From: Chloroflexota bacterium
GTDB lineage: Bacteria > Chloroflexota > Dehalococcoidia > Tepidiformales > Tepidiformaceae
NCBI GenBank assembly: GCA_016191435.1
Contig: JACPOQ010000046.1
Span: 62,001 to 126,000, forward strand
DNA length: 64,000 bases
Direction: 5' to 3'
This document shows positions 26,097 through 35,050 of this stretch, one piece after another (position 1 is the stretch's first letter; every line of letters starts with the position of its first letter). A program made the position numbers and the translations under genes. The notes below the pieces were generated by a model that was given only the letters and a program-made list of their open reading frames with translations, had not been told where the DNA came from and did no database searches.

Positions 26097-27512
26097 TTAG
26101 AGGTCCGTCTTCAAACTCGCCAAGAACTCTTCATTCGTAGTAGTCCTTGCCAGCCTTTCGAGCAACCTTTCAGTCGCCTCAAGCTGGTTCGGAGAGTTTT
26201 GCGAAATCATAGCGGTCATCCGGCGCACCAGCCAGACGCCCTTGAGGGTTTTTTCGTCCAGGAGCAGTTCTTCACGACGAGTTGAGCTTGCCTGGATATC
26301 GATCGCAGGGTAGAAACGCCGCTCCGCCAGCCGCCGGTCGAGCCGCAGCTCGAGGTTGCCGGTGCCTTTGAACTCTTCGAACACCACTTCGTCCATGCGG
26401 CTGCCCGTGTCCACAAGGCACGTGGCCAGCACCGTCAGCGAGCCCCCCTCCTCGCACTTGCGCGCCGCGCCGAACAGCCGCTTCGGCGGGTAGAGCGCGA
26501 TCGGGTCCACGCCGCCGGAGAGCGTGCGCCCGCTGGGTGGCAGCGCGAGGTTGTAGGCGCGCGTCAGCCGCGTGATCGAGTCCATGAGGATGACGACATC
26601 CTGGCCGCCCTCGACGAGCCGCTTCGCCCGCTCGAGCGCCATCTCCGCGACTCGCGTGTGGTCCTCGACGGGCTCGTCGAACGTGCTGCTCACCACTTCA
26701 CCGCGCACGTTGCGCCGCATGTCGGTCACTTCCTCCGGCCGCTCGCCGATGAGCAGGACGATAAGGTGCACGTCCGGGTAGTTCGCGGCGATGCCGTTGG
26801 CGATGTTCTTCAGCAGGATCGTCTTGCCGGCCTTTGGCGGCGAAACGATGAGCCCGCGCTGGCCGCGGCCAATCGGCGCCACCAGGTCGATAATGCGGTG
26901 GGTGAGGTTGTCGGCCGTCGTTTCGAGCTTCATTTGCTCGTTGGGGAAGATGGCCGTCAGGTTCTCGAAGTAGGGCCGGCGCTTCGCCGTCTCCGGGTCC
27001 ATGCCGTTGACGGCTTCGACCTTGAGGAGCCCGTAGTACTTCTCGTTGTCCTTCGGATGACGCACCTGGCCGGTGACGTAGTCGCCGGCGCGCAACGCGA
27101 AACGCCGCAGCTGCGATTGCGAGACGTAGATGTCGTGCGGGCCGGGAAGCATGCTTTCGCCGCGCAGGAACCCGTAGTTCCCGTCGTCGCTGACTTCGAG
27201 GAAGCCGCCCGAGAAGATGTTCCCGCGGGCTTCGGCTTGCGATTGCAGCAGCTTGAAGATGAGGTCGGGCTTGCGGTACGCGACCGCGTCTTCGAGCCCG
27301 AGTGAGATAGCCAGTTCGATGAGCGCTTCGCGCGGCATCGCTTCAAGCGCTGCGATGTTCAGCGGCGCCATCAGCCCGTTCGAAGGCTCCAATTCCTGGA
27401 GGTCGTTGTAGTCGCCCTGGGGCGGCGGCGCGCTGGGCGCCTGCCTGCGGCGAGAGGACCGCCGTGCGGCGGCGCGAGGGGAGGAGGAAACGTACTCTTC
27501 TGCCAATGCCAT
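26097..27512 (-). CDS. rho: Transcription termination factor Rho
   Basis: A 471-residue RNA helicase that ends transcription. A low-complexity N-terminal extension (~1-45, Arg/Ser/Pro) precedes the Rho N domain, the cold-shock RNA-binding domain ([21 protein letters not shown]) and the ATPase core with Walker A ([14 protein letters not shown]), Walker B ([16 protein letters not shown]) and Q-loop region ([13 protein letters not shown]). Length and order are normal. Its presence fits the scarcity of classical U-tract terminators in the window. Confidence 0.97.
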   Translation of the reverse strand: MALAEEYVSSSPRAAARRSSRRRQAPSAPPPQGDYNDLQELEPSNGLMAPLNIAALEAMPREALIELAISLGLEDAVAYRKPDLIFKLLQSQAEARGNIFSGGFLEVSDDGNYGFLRGESMLPGPHDIYVSQSQLRRFALRAGDYVTGQVRHPKDNEKYYGLLKVEAVNGMDPETAKRRPYFENLTAIFPNEQMKLETTADNLTHRIIDLVAPIGRGQRGLIVSPPKAGKTILLKNIANGIAANYPDVHLIVLLIGERPEEVTDMRRNVRGEVVSSTFDEPVEDHTRVAEMALERAKRLVEGGQDVVILMDSITRLTRAYNLALPPSGRTLSGGVDPIALYPPKRLFGAARKCEEGGSLTVLATCLVDTGSRMDEVVFEEFKGTGNLELRLDRRLAERRFYPAIDIQASSTRREELLLDEKTLKGVWLVRRMTAMISQNSPNQLEATERLLERLARTTTNEEFLASLKTDL

Positions 27513-27785
27513 TACTTAGAAAAGGGATGAAAGCGGAGAACTCGGTCTCTGTGGGCTTCGGGAAGCCGGGGAGCGCTGCCTTTTCCAGCAGCCACCACCA
27601 GCATAGCAATCACGCGCTTCTTCGTGCAACTTTGCGCCACACGCGCCCCTGCGATCGCCCTGGATGTCCCCATCCCGCCCGGTGCGCGTGTGTTTTGCTC
27701 CTTCCCGCACATCGCGCTATGGTTACTGTTCCGCGCCTCACGTCCTCACGGCGAAGGCGATCGCACACACAAGCAGGTTCCCCCA

Positions 27786-28052
27786 ATGGCGAATAACAAG
27801 TCCGCGATAAAGCGGTGGCACCAGTCCCTCAAGCGCCGCGACCGCAACCGCAGCACCCGCACGGCCGCGCGCTCCGCCATCCGGCGCCTGCGCGAAACCG
27901 CCGCCGCCGGCGACCCCGAGGCCACGAAGACTGCCCTGAGCGAGGCCTACTCGGCGCTCGACACCGCCGCCAAGAAGGGCAGTATCCATACCGGCAAGGC
28001 CGACCGCACCAAGCGCCGCCTCGCGGCCCTCGTCACTCGCTCCGCCCCTTAA
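27786..28052 (+). CDS. rpsT: 30S ribosomal protein S20
   Basis: An 88-residue basic protein with the standard start MANNKSAIKRW and three helices (NRSTRTAARSAIRRLRE, SEAYSALDTAAKKG, IHTGKADRTKRRLAAL). It binds the 5' domain of 16S rRNA early in assembly. It is divergent from rho with a 273-bp spacer and is followed by an intrinsic terminator. Confidence 0.96.
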   Translation: MANNKSAIKRWHQSLKRRDRNRSTRTAARSAIRRLRETAAAGDPEATKTALSEAYSALDTAAKKGSIHTGKADRTKRRLAALVTRSAP

Positions 28053-28077
28053 CAACGGCCTCCGTGCCGTCCGCACT

Positions 28078-28104
28078 GCCCGCGTCCCCGGCGCGGGCGT
28101 TTTC
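28078..28104 (+). terminator. Intrinsic terminator after rpsT
   Basis: Stem GCCCGCG / CGCGGGC with a 7-nt loop followed by GTTTT. Confidence 0.7.
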
Positions 28105-28165
28105 GCGCCCCCCCCCCGGCCGCTCGCGAACGTGCGATTTCCCCTTCCCGCGCTTTCCTTCGACA

Positions 28166-28912
28166 ATGGCCCGCATGACCTCCGAACCGGCTCCCCGGAA
28201 GCGCGTCGATGTTGTCATCCCCTGCTACAACGAGGTGGGCGTCCTTCGCCAGAGCGTCGAGAAGACGCTTGCGCTGCTCCGTCAGCACGACCGTTACGAC
28301 TGGCGCATCGTCATCGCCGATAACGGCTCCATCGATGGCACCGGCCCCCTCGCCCGCGAGCTCGAAGCCCAGTACCCCGAAGTCCAGGCCCTGCTTCTCA
28401 CGATCAAAGGCCGCGGCCTCGCGCTCCGCGAGGCGTGGATGCGCAGCGATGCCGATGTTGTCATGTATATGGATGTGGACCTCAGCACCGATATCGCCCA
28501 CCTGCCGCGCCTCATCGATATGGTAGCGATCGAGGGATGCGATGTCGCCATCGGTACGCGCCTTGCCCGCGGATCGAAGACGAAACGCTCGCTCAAACGC
28601 GAGACCACCTCGCGCGGCTACGTCCTCCTCATCCGTGCCACCTTCCCGCGGATGCGCATCACCGATGCCCAGTGCGGCTTCAAGGCGCTCAGCCGCCGCA
28701 CCGTGGAGCACCTTGTGCCGCAGGTCCAGAACCGTATGTGGTTCTTCGATACCGAATTGCTCGTGCTCGCGCACCGCGCCGGCTACAAGATCTGCGAGCT
28801 CCCCGTCCGCTGGGACGAGGATACCGATACTAAGGTGCACATCCTCAAGACCGCGATGGAGGACATCTGCGGGCTCGCGCGGATGCGCTTCAGCCGCCCG
28901 CCGCGAGTCTGA
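28166..28912 (+). CDS. Family 2 glycosyltransferase (dolichyl-phosphate-sugar synthase type)
   Basis: A 248-residue GT-A enzyme. It opens with VDVVIPCYNEVGVL, has DNGSIDGT (nucleotide-sugar binding), the DXD-type MYMDVDLSTD, and later CGFKALSRR and FFDTELLVLAHRAGY, the acceptor/catalytic region of DPM/DPG-type enzymes. It probably transfers a sugar from a nucleotide donor to a polyprenyl phosphate. There are no transmembrane segments. The start is MARMTSEP (a second Met is three codons later). Confidence 0.92.
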   Translation: MARMTSEPAPRKRVDVVIPCYNEVGVLRQSVEKTLALLRQHDRYDWRIVIADNGSIDGTGPLARELEAQYPEVQALLLTIKGRGLALREAWMRSDADVVMYMDVDLSTDIAHLPRLIDMVAIEGCDVAIGTRLARGSKTKRSLKRETTSRGYVLLIRATFPRMRITDAQCGFKALSRRTVEHLVPQVQNRMWFFDTELLVLAHRAGYKICELPVRWDEDTDTKVHILKTAMEDICGLARMRFSRPPRV

Positions 28913-28965
28913 ACGGCCCGGCCGCCGGCCCCCACCACGCGACGGTAAAATGCGCACGGCGTGGT

Positions 28966-28994
28966 TTGACCCCCCGTACCCCCCGATGTATAAC
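28966..28994 (+). promoter_or_regulatory. Sigma-70-type promoter of the respiratory operon
   Basis: TTGACC (28966-28971), a 17-bp spacer and TATAAC (28989-28994). It lies about 100 bp before the small membrane-protein ORF and about 250 bp before cytochrome b. The -10 context GATGTATAACTC recurs at 39271-39282. Confidence 0.7.
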
Positions 28995-29097
28995 TCCATT
29001 CGCTACGTCTTTCACAATCGCTGCCCCCGAGCAGCGGCGTGCGCGGCGAGCGACTTCCCGCCGGCCCTCACACGGACGGCGGATCGAAGGTCTGGAC

Positions 29098-29217
29098 GTG
29101 GAATTCGCAAATCTGCCGCGAGACTTCGCCGAGACGCTCGAGCTCGTCTTTGTCGGGATTACGATCGTTGTGTCGCTCGCAATTCTGGTGGTCTTTGGGC
29201 GCTGGTGGCAGCGCTAA
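29098..29217 (+). CDS. 39-residue single-span membrane protein before cytochrome b
   Basis: A short frame starting at GTG 29098, with an acidic/aromatic N-terminus ([15 protein letters not shown]), one transmembrane segment ([18 protein letters not shown]) and a WWQR end. A GGT/AAGG element precedes it. It is 25 bp upstream of the cytochrome b gene and downstream of the operon promoter. Size and position suggest a small subunit of the bc-type complex, by analogy with PetG/PetN-like or QCR-like subunits; that is inference only. Confidence 0.6.
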   Translation: MEFANLPRDFAETLELVFVGITIVVSLAILVVFGRWWQR

Positions 29218-29242
29218 ACGCCAGGGGTTAAGGGGGGAGTCC

Positions 29243-29995
29243 ATGGCTGTCGAGTCGCCAACGAAACCCACGTTCGCGGATAAGCTCTACGACAAGATGT
29301 TCCACAACTATGTGTGGAAATCCATCTTCCGGACGGGCTATCCAAACACTCCCCGCAACCAGATGCTCGTCGTCGCGACGAACGTCTTCCTGCATCTCCA
29401 CCCTACCCGCATCCACCGCACGCACGTCAAAATCACCCACACCTACTGTCTCGGCGGCCTCTCCTTCTTCATGTTCCTCGGGTTGACCGTCACTGGCATC
29501 CTGCTGATGTTCTATTACGTCCCCAGTGTGGATAGAGCGTATCTCGATATCCAGAACATCCAGACGAACGTCCAGTTCGGCCAATTGATGCGCAACATGC
29601 ACCGCTGGATGGCCCACGCCATGGTCATCCTCGTCTTCCTCCATATGATGCGCGTGTTCTATACCGGCGCGTACAAACCGCCGCGCGAATTCAACTGGGT
29701 CGTTGGCGTCATCCTCCTGGTGCTGACGTTCCTCCTCAGCTTCACCGGCTACCTCCTGCCCTGGGACCAGCTCGCGTTCTGGGCCATCACCGTTGGCACC
29801 AACATTGCCGGCTCCGCCCCCGTCCTCGGCCCGAAGTCCCGCTTCTGGCTGCTCGGCGGCCTCCAGGTCGGCCCCGATGCGCTCATCCGCTTCTACACCC
29901 TCCATGTCATCGGCCTGCCCTTGCTGGCCGCCATCTTCATGGCCATCCACTTCTGGCGCATCCGCCGCGATGGCGGGCTCGCCCGCCCGCTCTAA
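29243..29995 (+). CDS. Cytochrome b, N-terminal (four-helix, heme-binding) part
   Basis: A 250-residue membrane protein of the cytochrome b/b6 family. Four transmembrane helices carry the two pairs of heme His: [19 protein letters not shown] and [21 protein letters not shown] (split here by spacing of 13-14 residues). The Qo-side element [10 protein letters not shown] is present. The protein is of b6-type length, with the remaining helices encoded separately downstream. AGGGGGGAG lies just before the ATG. It transfers electrons from quinol in the bc complex. Confidence 0.95.
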   Translation: MAVESPTKPTFADKLYDKMFHNYVWKSIFRTGYPNTPRNQMLVVATNVFLHLHPTRIHRTHVKITHTYCLGGLSFFMFLGLTVTGILLMFYYVPSVDRAYLDIQNIQTNVQFGQLMRNMHRWMAHAMVILVFLHMMRVFYTGAYKPPREFNWVVGVILLVLTFLLSFTGYLLPWDQLAFWAITVGTNIAGSAPVLGPKSRFWLLGGLQVGPDALIRFYTLHVIGLPLLAAIFMAIHFWRIRRDGGLARPL

Positions 29996-30013
29996 GGCCC
30001 AAGGGAAGAACGC

Positions 30014-30898
30014 ATGGCAACCGCAGTCGTCGCCCGCCCCGTCGCCCGCCCGCAGGCCCGCGCCCGCGATGAGGAAGTCCTCGTCTGGCCGGACCTCGTG
30101 TTCGTCGAATTCATCGCCGCGATGGTCTTCACCATCACGCTCTTTCTGCTCGCGTTTCTCGTGAACGCGCCCCTGCTGGACCAGGCAAACGCTGATGTCA
30201 CACCGAACCCTTCGAAGGCGCCGTGGTATCTCCTGAACCTGCAGGAGCTGCTGCTGCACATGAACGCCGCCATGGCCGGCGTTATCATCCCCACCATCTG
30301 GCTCGGAATCCTCGCCGCCTTCCCGTATTTCGACCGCGAGACCGAAGGCCAGGGCAAGTGGTTCGGCACCGAACGCTCCGTTCGGATCACCAGCGTCTCT
30401 GCGATTGTCGGCATCGTCGGCACGTGGGTGCTGATCCTTTGGGACTCGGGCAAGGGCGCATATCTGCTGAATAAGTGGTTCGGCTTCTCCGGCGGGGATA
30501 AGCTGCGCTTCCTCGAGAACATGCGCGCCATCCAGTCGCAGCTTCCGTGGCCGGAATGGTCGCGAAAAATCACCTACCTGCCGTTCAACCTGAAAATACT
30601 GTCCAGCGATGCGCCGGGCGGGCCAACGCAATTCCAGCACCTGGACTTTCCCGGTTGGCTCGTCGAACAGGGGATCCCGATTGCCGCTCTGGTGGGGTTG
30701 CCAGCGCTGCTGATATACTCACTCTGGAAGATGGGATGGGTGCTCACTCGCCGCGACGCCCTGCTCGCGCTCTTCAGCGGCTTCGTGGGCGCCTATGGCA
30801 TCCTTACGCTTGTCGGCACTGCCTTCCGCGGCCCTGGTCAGGAGCTTGTCTTCCCCTGGCAGCTCAACGTTAGCGAAGGCATCCCGGGCGAGGAGTAA
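30014..30898 (+). CDS. Cytochrome b, C-terminal (subunit IV-like) part with extra domain
   Basis: A 294-residue membrane protein. It contains a cytochrome-b C-terminal-type element, NPSKAPWYLLNLQELLLHM, where bc1/b6f proteins have PEWYF; the PEWY motif is therefore altered to APWY. About five hydrophobic segments are present and a soluble stretch (~150-215) interrupts them, so it is longer than PetD. The 18-bp spacing from the upstream gene indicates one operon. It should form the quinol-oxidation site with the Rieske protein. Confidence 0.88.
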   Translation: MATAVVARPVARPQARARDEEVLVWPDLVFVEFIAAMVFTITLFLLAFLVNAPLLDQANADVTPNPSKAPWYLLNLQELLLHMNAAMAGVIIPTIWLGILAAFPYFDRETEGQGKWFGTERSVRITSVSAIVGIVGTWVLILWDSGKGAYLLNKWFGFSGGDKLRFLENMRAIQSQLPWPEWSRKITYLPFNLKILSSDAPGGPTQFQHLDFPGWLVEQGIPIAALVGLPALLIYSLWKMGWVLTRRDALLALFSGFVGAYGILTLVGTAFRGPGQELVFPWQLNVSEGIPGEE

Positions 30899-30911
30899 GT
30901 GGAGGCAGAGC

Positions 30912-31529
30912 ATGGCATCGATTGAATCAAGCACGCCGAGACCGGCCATTCGAAGAGTCGAGCACGCGCGCCAGATCGAGGCGCGCAAGATTGCCCGCCG
31001 CTCGTTCCTGCGTGTAAGCGCCTTTGCTGGCCTCACGCTCGGGGTTGGCAGCATGCTCGCGGGCTTCCTCGGTTTCTTCAATCTCCGCAAACCCACCGGC
31101 TTCGGTGGCGTCGTCACCGTGGCGAAGGCACGTATGCCCGCGCCCGGCGACGAGCCGGTCCGCATCTCCGAAGGCAAGTTCTGGCTTTCGAACCTCGTCG
31201 GCGCGCAGGGCGATGTCCTCGGCGTCGGCGGCACGGGCGGGCTCATGGCCCTCTACTGGAAGTGCCCGCATCTGGGCTGCACCGTGCCGTGGAACCCCTC
31301 GTTCCAGGGCTCGCAGGTGAACTTCCCCGGGATCACCGGCTGGTTCCGGTGCCCCTGCCACGGCTCCACCTATTCGCGTGCCGGCATCCGCGTCTTCGGG
31401 CCGTCTCCCCGCCCTCTGGATACCATGCTGCTCACCGTGAACGGCGATGGCTCCCTCAACGTCAACACCGGCAGGATCACTCCCGGCGCCGCCGATAACC
31501 CACTGCGGGCGGTTGCGTACAACGCGTAG
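30912..31529 (+). CDS. Rieske iron-sulfur protein
   Basis: A 205-residue subunit of the bc-type complex. An N-terminal RRSFLRVSAFAGLTLG motif suggests Tat-dependent export with the helix retained as an anchor. The [2Fe-2S] ligands are CPHLGC and CPCHGS, with an additional Pro-rich turn (GPSPRPLD). It moves electrons from quinol to the next carrier, here probably the downstream cytochrome c/cupredoxin fusion. The GGAGG-like element upstream is clear. Confidence 0.95.
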   Translation: MASIESSTPRPAIRRVEHARQIEARKIARRSFLRVSAFAGLTLGVGSMLAGFLGFFNLRKPTGFGGVVTVAKARMPAPGDEPVRISEGKFWLSNLVGAQGDVLGVGGTGGLMALYWKCPHLGCTVPWNPSFQGSQVNFPGITGWFRCPCHGSTYSRAGIRVFGPSPRPLDTMLLTVNGDGSLNVNTGRITPGAADNPLRAVAYNA

Positions 31530-31553
31530 AACGCCCGGTCCCCGGAGGATTGG

Positions 31554-33425
31554 TTGAATACTCAGAAGCAGATCTTCCTGATTGTCGCGCTGTTCTTCAT
31601 TTTCACGGGCGGCTGCGCGGCATATACGGTGATCGACCTCCCCATCCGGGCCAAGGACCAGGCTGCCTGGCAAAAATCGCAATCCGTTGAGCGCGGCGCC
31701 CTGCTGTTCGCGAACAACTGCCGCGCCTGTCACGGACTCACGGGCCAGGGCGGCGTTGGCCTGCCGCTGAACAAGGACGCCTTCCAGAACCAGGACCCGC
31801 TCATCCTCGCGAACAACAAGGCCCTCCTCCAGCGCACGCTCGCCTGCGGCCGCGCCGGCACGCGCATGCCCGTCTGGCTGAACACCAACGGCGGCTCCCT
31901 CAACCAGCGCCAGATCGACCACCTCGTCGATTTGATCACGGCGCCCGTCGATGCCAAGTACAAAGACGACCAGGGCAACCCCACCAGCGAGGGCTGGGCG
32001 TTCGCAAGTAAATTCGGCCAGAATCTCAACCGCGAAACCGCGCTCGCCATCGGCGGTGATACGCTCGGCACGATCGCCAAGGACCACCTCGTCGGCGTCG
32101 CCGAGTTGCAGGCGATCAACCCGGGCTACGGCCCGGACGACGTCATCCCCAAAGAGCGCACGATCAAACTCCCGCCCACGAAGCAGGACCCCGGCGGCCG
32201 CAACTACATCGTCCGCAAGGACCGCGAGACGCTTACGAAGATCGCGGACGGCCAGGCCGTCGGCGCCGTCATCATCGCCGAGCTCAACAACATCAATTAC
32301 AAGCTCGAAGCCAAGACCGCGGCCCTGACGCTCGTGCCCGCAGGCGGCGACACCTCGCTCTACGGCAACTTCGGGCTCTTCCCGGGGCGCACCCTGAAGC
32401 TCCCCGACACCGCGCAGTACGTGGTCAAGTCCGGCGATACGCTCCAGACTATCGCCGCGCAGCACGGCCTCCAGCCGGCCGATATCGCGGGCCCGAACAC
32501 CAAGGTCCTTGGCGGCGTCACCGACCCCGCGCAGGCCCTGAGCTCGGACACGAAGTTGAAGCTGCCGGCGAGCCCGGTCGCTGTCGTCCAGGAGGGCCAG
32601 ACGGTGGCCTCGATCGCCGCCGCCCACGGCGTCAAGGCCGAAGACATCCAGGCCCTCAACGGCCTCCAGGCCACGACCGTCGTCGGTGTCGGCCAGGCTC
32701 TGAAGCTGCCGGCGGACGCACTCTACGCCGTGCAGCAGGGCGACACGCTGGCCAGCGTGGCTGCCGCCCACGGCACCACCGCCGATGCACTGGCGCGGGC
32801 GAACGGCCTCTCCCCGAGCGATCCCATCCGCCAGCAGGTCATCCTCAAGCTGCCGAAGGTGGACAAGTTCAGCATCAAGGGCCAAAGCCTCGCGGACGTC
32901 GCCAAGACGCTTTCGAACGTCACTGCGGATAGCCTCGCGGCTACGAACAAGGTGAAGGCGAACGACGTCCTCCAGGTCGGCCAGCCGCTGACCATTCCCG
33001 CGGACTCGTGGGGCAGCGTACCCCCCGACACCCTCAACCCCGGCACCGCCTGCGTTCAGCACGCCATCCCGCAATCCGTGTTCGAAAGCGGCGCCATCCC
33101 GGGCGTCGGTAGCCCGCCCCCCACCGCGACCATGCCCCCCACGCAGTCCAGGGAGGTGTCCATCTCCGCCGGTCCCAGCGACTGGACCGTGACCGCCGAT
33201 GGCGCCAAGCAGACGGCGAACCAGGGCGTGGTGCTCATTGCGAAGGGCACGGTGGTCAAGTTCACGGGGGCGAGCGGCCTGCACACCATCGACATCAATG
33301 GCCAGAAGCAGGGCGAAGACTTCAAGCAGGGTGAGACCCGCGAAATCACCTTCAATGAGGCGGGCACGTTCAAGATCACCTGCCAGTACCACCCGGCGAT
33401 GCTCGCGACGGTCTTCGTCCAGTAG
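31554..33425 (+). CDS. Cytochrome c - LysM repeats - cupredoxin fusion
   Basis: A 623-residue exported protein; start TTG 31554 with GGAGG 5 bp upstream. An N-terminal hydrophobic anchor (~7-27) is followed by a mono-heme cytochrome c domain (CRACH, residues 56-60; probable Met ligand in GTRMPVW). Residues ~162-482 hold six LysM-like repeats, e.g. YVVKSGDTLQTIAAQHGL and YAVQQGDTLASVAAAHG, each ending in LKLP-type strands. The C-terminal ~100 residues are a plastocyanin-like cupredoxin with type-1 copper ligands His577 and Cys610-His613-Met616 (GLHTI; CQYHPAM). It is the fifth gene of the bc operon and probably the electron acceptor, held at the cell wall by LysM. Confidence 0.9.
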   Translation: MNTQKQIFLIVALFFIFTGGCAAYTVIDLPIRAKDQAAWQKSQSVERGALLFANNCRACHGLTGQGGVGLPLNKDAFQNQDPLILANNKALLQRTLACGRAGTRMPVWLNTNGGSLNQRQIDHLVDLITAPVDAKYKDDQGNPTSEGWAFASKFGQNLNRETALAIGGDTLGTIAKDHLVGVAELQAINPGYGPDDVIPKERTIKLPPTKQDPGGRNYIVRKDRETLTKIADGQAVGAVIIAELNNINYKLEAKTAALTLVPAGGDTSLYGNFGLFPGRTLKLPDTAQYVVKSGDTLQTIAAQHGLQPADIAGPNTKVLGGVTDPAQALSSDTKLKLPASPVAVVQEGQTVASIAAAHGVKAEDIQALNGLQATTVVGVGQALKLPADALYAVQQGDTLASVAAAHGTTADALARANGLSPSDPIRQQVILKLPKVDKFSIKGQSLADVAKTLSNVTADSLAATNKVKANDVLQVGQPLTIPADSWGSVPPDTLNPGTACVQHAIPQSVFESGAIPGVGSPPPTATMPPTQSREVSISAGPSDWTVTADGAKQTANQGVVLIAKGTVVKFTGASGLHTIDINGQKQGEDFKQGETREITFNEAGTFKITCQYHPAMLATVFVQ

Positions 33426-33557
33426 CCCCGGCCATTCGTCCGTTTTCGCGCTCCGCGCCGGGCCTTGAGTTTGACGCACCACACGGTGCTGGCTACGATC
33501 CCGGACACAACAAGCCCGGACTGGCGGTGCGCCGCGCAGTCCGTCGAGGGGGAAAAG

Positions 33558-33677
33558 ATGCCCGCACAAACCGGCAAGCGGTACACGTGCCCCAAGTGTG
33601 GCTCGGAGTTCATCGTCACCAAGGGTGGCGATGGCGAGCTCACCTGCGATGGCACGCCGCTCGAACTCAAGAAATAA
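33558..33677 (+). CDS. Desulforedoxin-like mini-protein with CxxC
   Basis: A 39-residue protein (MPAQTGKRYTCPKCGSEF...). It has CPKCG followed by LTCDG, close to the N-terminal desulforedoxin domain, where the second pair is usually CC. Only three Cys are present, so metal binding would need an extra ligand (e.g. Asp) or dimerisation. GAGGGGG precedes the ATG. A paralogous mini-gene follows 29 bp downstream. Confidence 0.7.
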   Translation: MPAQTGKRYTCPKCGSEFIVTKGGDGELTCDGTPLELKK

Positions 33678-33706
33678 CCGCACCTGGACCAACGGGGGGA
33701 TTCCAC

Positions 33707-33850
33707 ATGGCAGTGCAACTCGGCAAGCGCTACAAAGATGAGACGACGGGCATCGAACTGCTCGTCATCAAGCCCGGCAATTGCGACCTCCAGGTCAGCG
33801 GCCGGCCCATGGAGCTCATGCAGCCCAAGGTCCTTCCCTCCGCCGACTAA
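33707..33850 (+). CDS. Paralogous mini-protein lacking the CxxC metal site
   Basis: A 47-residue protein (MAVQLGKRYKDETTGIELL...). It aligns with the neighbour (GKRY...; CDLQVSGRPMELM versus TCDGTPLELKK) but the CxxC is replaced by KDETTG, leaving a single Cys. GGGGGA precedes the ATG. The pair looks like a duplication in which one copy lost metal binding. Confidence 0.6.
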   Translation: MAVQLGKRYKDETTGIELLVIKPGNCDLQVSGRPMELMQPKVLPSAD

Positions 33851-33877
33851 TCCCGGTCCGAAGCACGACACACCACC

Positions 33878-33895
33878 CGGGGCCGCAAGGCCCCG
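33878..33895 (+). terminator. GNRA-loop hairpin after the mini-genes
   Basis: Perfect 7-bp stem CGGGGCC/GGCCCCG with a GCAA tetraloop; no T tract follows. A possible 3' end structure for the mini-gene transcript. Confidence 0.45.
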
Positions 33896-33929
33896 TCCGT
33901 GTTGCCCGGCCCTGCGCTACGCTATCCCC

Positions 33930-34433
33930 GTGAGCCTCGAACAGCTTATTGAGTCGCGCATCCGCGACGCCATGGTTGCGGGCGCCTTCGATAACCTCCC
34001 CGGCGCCGGCCGCCCCCTCCCCGACGACGCCGGCGAGCGCCTCGCGGGCGAGAACGCCCTCGGCTACAAGATCCTCAAGAACGGCGGCCTGCTGCCCGAA
34101 TGGCTCATGCTCGCCCGCGATATCGAGGCCCTCCAGGGCGACCTCGCCGAACTCGACCGCCGCCATCACGACCGCGTCCGCTGGGCCATCGAAGATGCCG
34201 CCTGGGAGCCCCACGCCGGCGTCATCCGCGGCACGCGCGCGCAGTTCGAAACGCAGGCGCGCGAGCTGCGCCGCCGGCAGGACCGCTTTAACCTCACCGC
34301 GCCGGGCAAGCGCCTCGAACGCCCCGGCATCTGGGTCGAATACCACGTCGCCCGCCTCGACCGCCGCCTGCGCGAAGCAGGCGCGCCCGCCTGGCTGACC
34401 ACCTCCGCGCCGCTCCCAGGGGAGGGCCTATGA
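33930..34433 (+). CDS. DUF1992 (DnaJ-homolog C28-type domain) protein
   Basis: A 167-residue protein starting at GTG 33930 (VSLEQLIESRIRDAM). Family elements: GAFDNLPGAGRPLPDD and ALGYKILKNGGLLPEW, then helical regions with many Arg/Glu. The function of the family is not known to me. TACGCT (33918-33923) lies 6 bp before the GTG, fitting leaderless transcription. Its stop overlaps the start of the YqeY gene (ATGA at 34430), so they are coupled. Confidence 0.9.
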   Translation: MSLEQLIESRIRDAMVAGAFDNLPGAGRPLPDDAGERLAGENALGYKILKNGGLLPEWLMLARDIEALQGDLAELDRRHHDRVRWAIEDAAWEPHAGVIRGTRAQFETQARELRRRQDRFNLTAPGKRLERPGIWVEYHVARLDRRLREAGAPAWLTTSAPLPGEGL

Positions 34434-34879
34434 CTACGCTCAAAGAGCGCCTCCAGTCCGAGCTTGGCGATGCGATGCGCGCCCGCGACGAGACTCGCAA
34501 GTCCACGCTCCGCATGCTCATCGCCGCCATCAAGAACGCCGAGATCGAGGCGCGCGCGCCGCTGGACGACAGTGGCGTCGTCACGGTCATCCAGAAGCAG
34601 GTGAAGCAACGCCGCGAAAGCATCCTGGAATTCAGCAAGGGAGATCGGCAGGACCTCGTCGATAAGGAGCAGGCCGAGATCGAAGTGCTCCAGGTCTACC
34701 TCCCCGAGCAGGCCTCCCGCGAAGAGATCGAAGCCGCCGCCCGCAAGGTCATCGCCGAGACGGGTGCCGCCGGCCCGCGCGACATCGGCAAGGTCATGCC
34801 CGCACTCTCGAAGCAATTCCTCGGCCGCGCCGATGGGCGCGTCATCAGCGAGATCGTCCGCGCCCTCCTCGGCCCGTAA
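34430..34879 (+). CDS. GatB/YqeY domain protein
   Basis: A 149-residue helical protein (LKERLQSELGDAMRARDE; STLRMLIAAIKNAEIE; EVLQVYLPEQASREEIE; DIGKVMPALSKQFLGRADG). The domain is shared with GatB C-termini and may interact with tRNA or aminoacylation factors. The role of free-standing YqeY is not established. Translationally coupled to the upstream DUF1992 gene. Confidence 0.93.
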   Translation: MTTLKERLQSELGDAMRARDETRKSTLRMLIAAIKNAEIEARAPLDDSGVVTVIQKQVKQRRESILEFSKGDRQDLVDKEQAEIEVLQVYLPEQASREEIEAAARKVIAETGAAGPRDIGKVMPALSKQFLGRADGRVISEIVRALLGP

Positions 34880-35050
34880 CACCGCACGGCCCCGGCGCAT
34901 CATCGTCCCGGAATCGGCCTTCGACCGTCCCGGTGCATTCGAGGCCTTCGAGCACCGCGTGTCCGAAAGCCAACGCCGCGCCCACCCAGAGCGCCAGCCG
35001 CCTAGCCCCTCCGCCCCGCCCCCGCCCTGCTATCCTGTCCTCAGGTCCCC

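Noticed and set aside
30927..33692. A 921-codon open frame on the minus strand opposite the Rieske and cytochrome c genes
   Set aside because: It is the antisense shadow of well-supported GC-rich genes with clear motifs on the plus strand; its translation is low-complexity and matches no family.
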